Position numbers and translations under genes: made by a program
The notes under the pieces: generated by a model
What the model was told of the DNA's origin: nothing
Seen by the model: the letters and a program-made list of their open reading frames with translations, nothing else
Database searches by the model: none
NCBI GenBank assembly: GCA_029240815.1
Contig: JARDZO010000303.1
Span: 1-6,368, forward strand
Source: Brevibacillus sp.
GTDB lineage: Bacteria; Bacillota; Bacilli; Brevibacillales; Brevibacillaceae
Length of the DNA: 6,368 nt
Direction: 5' to 3'
Shown: one piece after another, positions 1 through 4,128 of the stretch
How the letters are laid out: every line of letters starts with the position of its first letter
How positions within the stretch are numbered: position 1 is the stretch's first letter

Positions 1-1
1 G

Positions 2-361
2 GAGACAAATCCCCCGCGATCATCCACAGACGTAGAAGGCCCGAGTATACGCATCGCCTGGAAGGATGATCATTCTATCCAGGCAGAGTGGAACATGACA
101 AAGGAGTTCGAGCAGGAAGTGGAGAAGAAATTTTCTATCCCTTTTGCTGAACTGCCGTTTGTCCTACGCCTTTTCGATCTGACTGATCGCAAAGAGATCC
201 GTGATGATGGCACTGACCTTTACACTGATTTTGATATCAACCACCGTTCGTCCGAGTGGATTCTTTACGGAGTTACCCAAGGATTGGAATATTGTGTTGA
301 TTTGGGCATTCGGATGGTGGATGGAAGGTTCTTCTCGCTATCGAGATCTCAAATGATTTGA
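2..361 (+). CDS. DUF4912-like protein, 3' part only (5' end outside window)
   Basis: The reading frame is open from base 2 without a stop, so 119 C-terminal residues are visible and the gene begins left of the window. An ATG at 95 could be mistaken for the start. It has no convincing ribosome binding site, and the residues encoded before it (IRIAWKDDHSIQAEWN) read straight into the same domain. The pattern of an aromatic-rich strand, then LPFVLRLFDLTD, then SSEWILYGV, then YCVDLGIRMVDGRFFSLSRS, matches my recollection of DUF4912. That is a Firmicute domain of unknown function with a Trp/Tyr strand, an LRxYDxT motif and a terminal LGxxxxDGxFxxLxxS motif. No membrane segment or signal peptide is visible in this part. 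A strong terminator follows 20 bases after the stop, so this is the last gene of its transcript. The function is unknown and the family call is moderately sure. Confidence 0.65.
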   Translation, partial: ETNPPRSSTDVEGPSIRIAWKDDHSIQAEWNMTKEFEQEVEKKFSIPFAELPFVLRLFDLTDRKEIRDDGTDLYTDFDINHRSSEWILYGVTQGLEYCVDLGIRMVDGRFFSLSRSQMI

Positions 362-380
362 TCAACGTGCTCATGTATAA

Positions 381-411
381 GAGAGACCCTCTGAATAGAG
401 GGTCTTTTGTT
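381..411 (+). terminator. Intrinsic terminator after the DUF4912-like gene
   Basis: A perfect 9-bp stem (AGACCCTCT, 384-392, with AGAGGGTCT, 397-405) closes a GAAT loop. It is followed by a T-rich tail (TTTGTTGT). Weak A-T and G-T pairs can extend the stem outward to 381/408. Confidence 0.85.
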
Positions 412-416
412 GTACA

Positions 417-441
417 GATAGGAATTTATACGTTTCCTATC
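417..441. repeat. Short inverted repeat
   Basis: GATAGGAA (417-424) and TTCCTATC (434-441) form a perfect 8-bp inverted repeat around a 9-base spacer. No T-run follows on either strand, so it is not a typical terminator. Its role is unknown. Confidence 0.4.
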
Positions 442-452
442 CTGAACGATAG

Positions 453-535
453 TGAGAAGGCGAGACTTGTGCCCTTTGGGTACTAAGGCTTCGCTAAAAG
501 CTTGGCGTAGCCAAGTTTTCTAGTTTCTCAGGGCA
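453..535. repeat. Structured intergenic element with nested inverted repeats (candidate repeated element or bidirectional terminator)
   Basis: Several inverted repeats are nested here. TGAGAA (453-458) pairs with TTCTCA (525-530). TGCCCT (470-475) pairs with AGGGCA (530-535). GGCTTCGCTAA (487-497) pairs with TTGGCGTAGCC (502-512), with one T-T mismatch and one G-T pair. An alternative perfect hairpin is CTTGGC-GTA-GCCAAG (501-515), flanked by AAAAG on the left and TTTTC on the right. That last hairpin could end transcription from both convergent neighbours, though its T-runs are only four bases. The outer ends look like imperfect terminal inverted repeats of a roughly 78-bp palindromic unit. 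The right end coincides with the stop codon (528-530) of the minus-strand glucosaminidase gene. Only one copy is in this window, so the repeat nature is inferred from architecture only. Confidence 0.45.
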
Positions 536-1166
536 TTTGCCGTTGCTTGTCGAGCAAGCGAAGGGCTATTGCAAGGACGGCCCAGACTGGCATGGGTTCA
601 TCCAATTTGCTGAGCCACTCTGGGGACGTGAGCAACCCTTCTTTTAGTGCGCGTGTTCCCAGATCGAGCTTCCAAGCAGGGTAGATTACGGGCTCTTCAG
701 TAGAGAATTGATCGTATTGACTCAGATTATAGGTTGTGATGAGCGTCGTCAGTTTTTCCGCGTATTGCGGGTCGGTAGCATAGCCTGCCTTTTCCAGCGC
801 TTGAACTGCCTCTTGGGGAGTGGAGGCTGTGATTACTTTCTTATAGAGAGGCTTAAGCAAAAAGTCGGCATGGTCATCCATGGACTGCTGGAAATTGTAA
901 TACGCTTTAAATTTGGACGTACGTGTGACAGTCTGACCATTTTCCACTTCTTTGCTATCGACGCTGACGGATCCGGCTGTCCCAGTCCCTTTGATGCCAA
1001 ACAGATTATAGGAGGATCGTCCTGTCGCAGAGTCGACAGGTATTTTTTTTCCCCATCCAGACTCCAGTATCGCTTGAGCGATGGTGACGGAGGGGAAGAT
1101 GTGGTGCGTCAAATACGTTTGTCTGGCCGACCCTGCGACCAGATCAATAAACGCTTGTGTCTCCAT
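528..1166 (-). CDS. GH73-family endo-beta-N-acetylglucosaminidase without signal peptide
   Basis: This 212-residue protein is a peptidoglycan hydrolase of the glucosaminidase family (GH73, related to the FlgJ C-terminal domain), which cleaves the GlcNAc-MurNAc backbone. The domain fills about residues 1-150. Visible landmarks are AQAILESGWGKK with the expected catalytic Glu35, NLFGIKG at 54-60, the FKAY-YNFQQSMDDHADFL segment (86-103), and AGYATDPQYAEKL (127-139). A separate tail (about 163-212) contains GLLTSPEWLSKLDEPMPVWA and resembles the short Trp-rich tails seen in some Firmicute phage endolysins. There is no signal peptide or membrane segment, which is unusual for a housekeeping autolysin. 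The start chosen is ATG at 1166, because AAAGAGG (1181-1175) lies 8-9 bases upstream. A GTG at 1175 overlaps that site and is less likely. A terminator upstream separates it from the DUF1885-like gene. Phage-derived lysin or intracellular mother-cell lysin are the main alternatives. Confidence 0.85.
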   Translation of the reverse strand: METQAFIDLVAGSARQTYLTHHIFPSVTIAQAILESGWGKKIPVDSATGRSSYNLFGIKGTGTAGSVSVDSKEVENGQTVTRTSKFKAYYNFQQSMDDHADFLLKPLYKKVITASTPQEAVQALEKAGYATDPQYAEKLTTLITTYNLSQYDQFSTEEPVIYPAWKLDLGTRALKEGLLTSPEWLSKLDEPMPVWAVLAIALRLLDKQRQMP

Positions 1167-1239
1167 ATGAGTCACACCTCTTTCGCTGGATTCGTTCTGT
1201 TACTACCTTATGGGTATGAGCGGGCTGAGGAAATAACTC

Positions 1240-1275
1240 AAAACAAAGAAAAACAGCCGAGAATCTCGGCTGTTT
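1240..1275 (-). terminator. Intrinsic terminator of the DUF1885-like gene (minus strand)
   Basis: A perfect 11-bp stem (1251-1261 with 1265-1275; core CAGCCGAG/CTCGGCTG) has a 3-base loop. Read on the minus strand, it is followed by TTTTTCTTTGTTTT. It lies 20 bases after the stop of the upstream minus-strand gene, so the glucosaminidase downstream probably needs its own promoter. Confidence 0.9.
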
Positions 1276-1295
1276 CCTTTGGAGCGTGTCTATCG

Positions 1296-1724
1296 TTATG
1301 GCTTGCGAGGCTGAAAATACTGAATTCGTTTGTTAAACAGGTGGAGCTCCGCCTTGTAATCGCGGGCCAAGTAGCGACAGTATTCATTCGCTTTGTTTTT
1401 ATCACCATGTGTGGCAGATCCGGGTAAAGAAATCTGAATGTAGTGCTTTTCTTGTCCATTTGCTTCGGTGGAGCCGACACCTACGACAATGGCCTTATAC
1501 ATATCCGGGTCTTTTCCTTTGAGTAGGAACCAAGAGCCTTTACCTTCCTCGCGTTCCTCCAGCGTGTAGGGAAAAGCGGCCTCTGCATAAGACCAGCCGA
1601 GCTGCTGGCCAGTTTTGGTAGTCATGTCGATATATCGGGTAAACTTTGCCTTCACGTCTTCAATATTTGCTTGTGTGGCGGTGGAGCCATCTACGAAATA
1701 AATGTAGGCTGATTGAAGTTTCAC
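1296..1724 (-). CDS. DUF1885-like small cytoplasmic protein, function unknown
   Basis: The product is a soluble protein of about 142 residues with no signal peptide or membrane segment. SAYIYFVDGS near the N-terminus, GWSYAEAAFPYTLEER (43-58), WFLLKGKDP (65-73), HYIQISLPGSATHGDKNKAN (94-113) and the C-terminal ELHLFNKRIQYFQPRK agree with my memory of DUF1885. That is a Bacillales family with a solved Geobacillus structure but no assigned function. The start is ambiguous. GTG at 1724 is preferred because AGGAG (1740-1736) lies 11 bases upstream and the protein then begins MKLQSAYIYF. A GTG at 1736 would add four residues but shares its first base with the ribosome binding site. The gene has its own sigma-A promoter and terminator and appears monocistronic. 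It is divergent from the Hpr-like regulator, sharing a 181-base intergenic region. Confidence 0.7.
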   Translation of the reverse strand: MKLQSAYIYFVDGSTATQANIEDVKAKFTRYIDMTTKTGQQLGWSYAEAAFPYTLEEREEGKGSWFLLKGKDPDMYKAIVVGVGSTEANGQEKHYIQISLPGSATHGDKNKANEYCRYLARDYKAELHLFNKRIQYFQPRKP

Positions 1725-1762
1725 GATTGCACTCACTCCTAGTACCGAGAATATCTGCGTTT

Positions 1763-1791
1763 AGTGTAGCATTGCTTCCACTCTTTGACAA
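1763..1791 (-). promoter_or_regulatory. Sigma-A promoter of the DUF1885-like gene
   Basis: On the minus strand, TTGTCA (1791-1786, five of six -35 bases) and TACACT (1768-1763, four of six -10 bases) are separated by exactly 17 bases. The predicted start of transcription is near 1756, leaving a leader of about 30 bases before the GTG. Confidence 0.65.
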
Positions 1792-1816
1792 TGCGGCAAT
1801 TCCTAGCCGAAAATAA

Positions 1817-1845
1817 TTGCGTGTCTTTTCTGAAAAGTGTAAAAT
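1817..1845 (+). promoter_or_regulatory. Candidate sigma-A promoter of the Hpr-like gene
   Basis: TTGCGT (1817-1822) and TAAAAT (1840-1845, five of six -10 bases) are 17 bases apart. The -35 matches only three bases, suggesting a weak or regulated promoter. The spacer contains the perfect palindrome CTTTTC-T-GAAAAG (1825-1837), a possible operator. Confidence 0.4.
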
Positions 1846-1848
1846 ATA

Positions 1849-1857
1849 GATAATATT
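1849..1857. promoter_or_regulatory. Candidate Hpr/ScoC-type operator
   Basis: GATAATATT matches exactly the ScoC (Hpr) binding consensus RATANTATY as I remember it from Bacillus subtilis. It sits just downstream of the putative -10 of the gene encoding the Hpr-like protein, a position suited to autorepression. The local AT-richness makes a chance match possible. Confidence 0.35.
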
Positions 1858-1905
1858 TATATGGTAGATGAAAGAAGATCAGAATCACATGGAGGAATAG
1901 ATGCT

Positions 1906-2430
1906 ATGCAGGAGGTCTCAATTAGAAACGTTTTCGAAGCGTTAAACACAATGCGCGCCATCGACGTGGTGAATAAAGAGGACTGGGAGCGAGCAGCGAA
2001 GGAAGCGGAGCTGGATTCCTCCGTGCAATTAAACATCCTTTGGATCATCTATTGCTACGAAGGCGTACGCGTCACACAAATTGCCGACTGGACCTTCTGG
2101 CATCCTTCATCAATTGTGATTCATATCAAGAAGTTGATGGAAAAAGGGATGGTAACCATCGAAAAGTCGGAGTTGGATGGGCGTGTCGTACATGTATATC
2201 CAACGCAAAAAGGGAAAGAAGTCATTGAAGCAAGCCGTCGAAGTGTACCATCTATTTTTCGATTGACGTATGCATTGGAGAAAATGGAGGAACGCTACAG
2301 TACAGCGGTGGTAGAATTATTCTTTGAATGCCTGTCCTTTGTCGCGCAATCTTTGCACGGTGCTGAGAAAGTTCGTTGGATTCAAGAGGGCGAGGACCGA
2401 ATTCCTAATTCTAGACATTTAATCAGTTAA
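1906..2430 (+). CDS. Hpr/ScoC-like MarR-family transcriptional regulator
   Basis: The 174-residue protein carries a winged helix-turn-helix at about residues 40-105. LNILWIIYCYEGVRVTQIAD forms the first helices, HPSSIVIHIKKLMEKG (66-81) is the recognition helix, and SELDGRVVHVYPTQKGKEVI is the wing. The ILWI-Y motif, the IAD/IAK turn and the position of the basic KKL-E-G helix resemble Bacillus subtilis Hpr (ScoC), which represses extracellular protease and oligopeptide-permease genes in the transition phase. Overall similarity outside this core is not obvious, so orthology is unproven. The start is ATG 1906, ten bases after GGAGG (1891-1895). An in-frame ATG at 1861 would add 15 residues but has no ribosome binding site. 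The gene is divergent from the DUF1885-like gene, and a ScoC-type box next to its promoter suggests autoregulation. No clear terminator follows. Confidence 0.75.
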   Translation: MQEVSIRNVFEALNTMRAIDVVNKEDWERAAKEAELDSSVQLNILWIIYCYEGVRVTQIADWTFWHPSSIVIHIKKLMEKGMVTIEKSELDGRVVHVYPTQKGKEVIEASRRSVPSIFRLTYALEKMEERYSTAVVELFFECLSFVAQSLHGAEKVRWIQEGEDRIPNSRHLIS

Positions 2431-2463
2431 GTGCCAGTTGTAGCAAAAAAGTGGGTTTTCGCG

Positions 2464-2509
2464 TATACTAGTAAATACTCCGAATATTTACGTAACAACT
2501 ATTCGGAGT
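2464..2509 (+). promoter_or_regulatory. Putative -10 box followed by two mutually exclusive hairpins, leader of the DUF3055-like gene
   Basis: TATACT (2464-2469) looks like a -10 box, but no good -35 lies at 16-18 bases; the nearest, TTGTAG, is 20 bases away. Immediately downstream, GTAAATA (2471-2477) can pair with TATTTAC (2485-2491). A stronger perfect 10-bp stem, ACTCCGAATA (2477-2486) with TATTCGGAGT (2500-2509), uses overlapping bases, so only one can form. No T-run follows, so a simple terminator is unlikely. It may stabilise the 5' end of the message or protect the 3' end of the upstream one. Confidence 0.35.
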
Positions 2510-2536
2510 CATACTTTAGATGAGGAGGGATTGCTG

Positions 2537-2836
2537 ATGGAGCACTACGACCACTTATACGAGGAGTCGGAGAATGCCAATGTGCGTTTTCTGGGATTTG
2601 TATCGGAGGGAACTCGCCATGACTTTGGGATTGTCTTTACGCACAAGTTTTACGGGAAACCATTGGTGATCTGTATGCAAACGGGGCAATCGACCCTTCT
2701 CAGTTCAGAGGATGCCGTGAGCCCGGGGTATCTGCAAAAGATCTTCCGGCTGGATTCTGAAAGCGAAGCGGAAGCCCTCGCCCTGTTCTTTCAAGACTAT
2801 TTGCCTACTATCCCATTTGAAGAAAATCAGTACTAG
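2537..2836 (+). CDS. DUF3055-like small protein, function unknown
   Basis: The product is an acidic soluble protein of 99 residues. The segment VRFLGFVSEGTRHDFGIVFTHKFYGKPLVICMQTGQSTLL, followed by FRLDSESEAEALALFFQDYLP, fits my recollection of DUF3055, a Bacillales family related to staphylococcal SAV0927 with no known activity. It has a predicted beta-rich N-terminal half and a final helix, with no signal peptide, membrane segment or metal-binding cysteine cluster. The start is ATG 2537, seven bases after GGAGGG (2524-2529). TTG at 2531 is in frame but too close to that site. A strong terminator follows within five bases of the stop, so the gene is probably monocistronic. The family name is only moderately certain. 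Confidence 0.7.
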   Translation: MEHYDHLYEESENANVRFLGFVSEGTRHDFGIVFTHKFYGKPLVICMQTGQSTLLSSEDAVSPGYLQKIFRLDSESEAEALALFFQDYLPTIPFEENQY

Positions 2837-2840
2837 CAGG

Positions 2841-2871
2841 CGAGCAGAAGATTTTCTTCTGCTCGTTTTTC
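2841..2871 (+). terminator. Intrinsic terminator after the DUF3055-like gene
   Basis: An 11-bp perfect stem (CGAGCAGAAGA, 2841-2851, with its complement at 2855-2865) and a 3-base loop are followed by TTTTTC. Confidence 0.9.
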
Positions 2872-2945
2872 ATTTACGATAGGATATGCCAAAAGAAGAT
2901 TGGAAAAGCTCTGCGCAGTCGGACGAGCTGAAAGGAGGAGAGAAA

Positions 2946-3758
2946 ATGATTCGGCATCAGTGGCTGTCAGCTGATCAAAAAGGTACCGTCGTGCTTGTCC
3001 ATGGTACCGGAGAGCATTATGGTCGATACGAGCACGTAGCAGCATTCCTGAATGCACGAGGCTGGAGCGTGTTCACGGGTGATTTGCCCGGCTGGGGACG
3101 GTCTCCTGGAAGGAAGGGGCATGTCGATTCGTTTGAGCAATATGTGGAAGCTGTAGACGAGTGGAGACGTGCAGCTCTAGAAGCTTCGGGAGAACGGCAA
3201 CCTCTATACATACTGGGGCACAGTTTGGGTGGATTGGTGGCCACCCGATATGTCCAGTATTACGAGCGGAGTAAGGAGGAGGTGGCGGGACTTATTCTGA
3301 CATCCCCATGTCTTGCCTTGAAATTGGCCGTTCCACCATGGAAAGTGAAGCTTGCGGGATGGCTGGACAGCATTTGGCCTACATTGACAATGCCAAATGG
3401 CATTACACCAGATATGGTGTCACGGGATGAGCGGGTCCAAGCAGCTTATCAGAGTGACCCACTCAATTATGCAAAAGTAAGTGTACGATGGTTTCAGGAG
3501 TTGCACAGGGCGATGGACCTGGCGTGGAAAGAGCGCGACCGCATCTCGCTCCCCGTCCTCGTCCTGCAAGCAGGGGACGATTCCCTGATCGATGCTGAAG
3601 CCATCGAGCGGTTCGCTGCTGGCATAGGTTCTGACGTAGAATTTCACCGATGGCGAGGATTACGCCATGAAGTGTTGAATGAACCGGAAAAAGATCAAGT
3701 GATGCTACAGGTAGAAGCGTGGATGAACCAGACGAGAGCGTCAAATGTGACATACTAA
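2946..3758 (+). CDS. Alpha/beta hydrolase of the monoacylglycerol lipase / lysophospholipase type
   Basis: The 270-residue protein is a cytoplasmic serine hydrolase of the Hydrolase_4 (serine aminopeptidase S33 / monoglyceride lipase) group. Near the N-terminus, VLVHGTGEHYGRY (16-28) carries the HGxxEH oxyanion motif of monoglyceride lipases. GDLPGWGRSPGRKGHV (45-60) is the conserved loop, and LGHSLGG (90-96) gives the nucleophile Ser93. Asp212 in LQAGDDSLID and His241 in GLRHEVLNE complete the triad. A lid-like segment with several tryptophans lies at about 126-195. Likely substrates are monoacylglycerols or lysophospholipids; the exact one cannot be read from sequence. The start is ATG 2946, seven bases after AAAGGAGG (2931-2938). 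An in-frame ATG at 2886 lacks such a site. No strong promoter was seen between the preceding terminator and this start. The last codons overlap a CcpN-like operator of the next locus. Confidence 0.88.
   Translation: MIRHQWLSADQKGTVVLVHGTGEHYGRYEHVAAFLNARGWSVFTGDLPGWGRSPGRKGHVDSFEQYVEAVDEWRRAALEASGERQPLYILGHSLGGLVATRYVQYYERSKEEVAGLILTSPCLALKLAVPPWKVKLAGWLDSIWPTLTMPNGITPDMVSRDERVQAAYQSDPLNYAKVSVRWFQELHRAMDLAWKERDRISLPVLVLQAGDDSLIDAEAIERFAAGIGSDVEFHRWRGLRHEVLNEPEKDQVMLQVEAWMNQTRASNVTY
3746..3756 (+). promoter_or_regulatory. Candidate CcpN operator, distal site
   Basis: TGTGACATACT matches all eleven positions of the CcpN binding consensus TRTGHYATAYW as I recall it for Bacillus subtilis SR1, gapB and pckA. 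It lies about 70 bases upstream of the inferred SR1 start and overlaps the last codons and stop of the hydrolase gene. CcpN represses these genes under glycolytic conditions. Confidence 0.6.
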
Positions 3759-3769
3759 TCGTTAAAAAA

Positions 3770-3780
3770 TGTGTTGAATT
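3770..3780 (+). promoter_or_regulatory. Weaker CcpN-like sequence, middle site
   Basis: TGTGTTGAATT matches nine of eleven positions of the remembered CcpN consensus; the seventh and eighth bases differ. It lies just upstream of the -35 box and may be chance. Confidence 0.25.
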
Positions 3781-3786
3781 ACCGTA

Positions 3787-3816
3787 TTGACTCCCAATGG
3801 TGTGGCATATTAAGAT
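3787..3816 (+). promoter_or_regulatory. Sigma-A promoter of the SR1-like RNA
   Basis: TTGACT (3787-3792, five of six -35 bases) and TAAGAT (3811-3816, four of six -10 bases) are separated by 18 bases. The inferred transcription start is near 3823. Confidence 0.6.
3801..3811 (+). promoter_or_regulatory. Candidate CcpN operator, proximal site
   Basis: TGTGGCATATT matches ten of eleven consensus positions, with G instead of A/C/T at position five. It lies between the -35 and -10 boxes and touches the -10, where binding would interfere with RNA polymerase. It is 55 bases from the perfect distal site, close to five helical turns, so both could face the same side of the DNA. Confidence 0.55.
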
Positions 3817-3852
3817 GTATGTAACATCACATTTGCGTTGATATGACCATCA

Positions 3853-3877
3853 TTCACACTGCGATCAGCAATGTGAA
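3853..3877 (+). promoter_or_regulatory. Hairpin in the SR1P leader, next to the ribosome binding site
   Basis: TTCACA-C-TGC (3853-3862) pairs with GCA-A-TGTGAA (3868-3877) around a GATCA loop, giving nine pairs with one internal mismatch. The stem ends three bases before GGAGGGG (3881-3887), so it may present the ribosome site or shield it by stacking or protein binding. Confidence 0.45.
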
Positions 3878-3894
3878 AACGGAGGGGAACATAT

Positions 3895-4020
3895 ATGGGA
3901 ACGATTGTATGCCAAACCTGCGGTACGATTATTGAACATTTTGAATCCAATCAGGTGAAAACGCTTTATGCGGTTTGTAACTGTGATTGCCAGTTGAACG
4001 AAAAACAAGAAAGAGAATAG
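3895..4020 (+). CDS. sr1P: GapA-binding peptide SR1P
   Basis: This is a 41-residue peptide beginning MGTIVCQTCGTIIEHFE, the characteristic start of SR1P. In Bacillus subtilis SR1P (39 residues) binds glyceraldehyde-3-phosphate dehydrogenase GapA, stabilises the gapA operon mRNA and promotes the GapA-RNase J1 interaction. The cysteines form a CxxC pair (C6, C9) and a CxCxC cluster (C28, C30, C32), suggesting a small metal-binding or thiol-rich fold. The middle segment QVKTLYAVC corresponds to the conserved KVTxLYGxC stretch of the known peptide. Translation starts at ATG 3895, seven bases after a strong GGAGGGG. The gene sits alone in a small RNA unit, with a terminator 12 bases after the stop. 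Regulation by CcpN is likely from the upstream sites. The assignment is confident from sequence recognition, but GapA binding itself is inferred by homology. Confidence 0.88.
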   Translation: MGTIVCQTCGTIIEHFESNQVKTLYAVCNCDCQLNEKQERE

Positions 4021-4032
4021 TTTACCTACGAT

Positions 4033-4061
4033 AGGCCTTTTGCGCAAGGCCTGTTTTTTTT
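4033..4061 (+). terminator. Terminator of the SR1-like RNA
   Basis: AGGCCTT (4033-4039) pairs with AAGGCCT (4046-4052) across a 6-base loop, followed by G and eight T (4054-4061). The last two T are also the first two bases of the next gene's -35 box. Confidence 0.9.
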
Positions 4062-4088
4062 GACAACTTTTCCATCATGGGGGATAAT
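4060..4088 (+). promoter_or_regulatory. Strong sigma-A promoter of the propeller-repeat gene
   Basis: TTGACA (4060-4065, perfect) and GATAAT (4083-4088, five of six) are separated by 17 bases, giving a start near 4095 and a leader of about 35 bases. The promoter begins inside the T-run of the preceding terminator, so the two units are packed without any spacer. Confidence 0.8.
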
Positions 4089-4128
4089 AGGGAAGAGTGA
4101 AAATCGTTGCAAGAGGAGGAATTGTTTC

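Larger units (their letters stand above)
3823..4061 (+). ncRNA. SR1-like dual-function small RNA
   Basis: This is a short transcription unit of about 240 bases, bounded by its own promoter and terminator, and it contains a single small gene for an SR1P-type peptide. In Bacillus subtilis the equivalent RNA SR1 (205 nt) both encodes SR1P and base-pairs with ahrC mRNA. Homologues have been described across Bacillus, Geobacillus, Anoxybacillus and Brevibacillus. The peptide, the position of the terminator directly behind it and the CcpN-like sites all support homology. The base-pairing function cannot be judged here because ahrC is not in the window. The 5' end is inferred from the -10 box. Confidence 0.7.

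Noticed and set aside
95..361. ATG at 95 as the true start of the first gene
   Set aside because: The frame is open to the window edge, the upstream residues read as part of the same domain, and no ribosome binding site precedes 95.
708..1427. Long plus-strand open frame of 239 codons
   Set aside because: It is antisense to the well-supported glucosaminidase gene and runs through the minus-strand terminator. Its translation is cysteine- and arginine-rich without any family resemblance, and it has no ribosome binding site.
2438..2469. Complete sigma-A promoter TTGTAG/TATACT
   Set aside because: The spacing is 20 bases, too long for a normal promoter; only the -10 was kept as tentative.
2886..2945. 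N-terminal extension of the hydrolase from ATG 2886
   Set aside because: It has no ribosome site, and the extension encodes a polar segment unlike the family. AAAGGAGG sits at the right distance from ATG 2946.
3872..3888. CcpA cre site in the SR1 leader
   Set aside because: TGAAAACGG matches only the left half of the cre consensus, and the right half is the ribosome binding site.
4060..4128. N-terminal extension of the propeller-repeat protein from an upstream start
   Set aside because: It would begin inside the promoter and bury the signal peptide; a strong GGAGG precedes the ATG at 4129.
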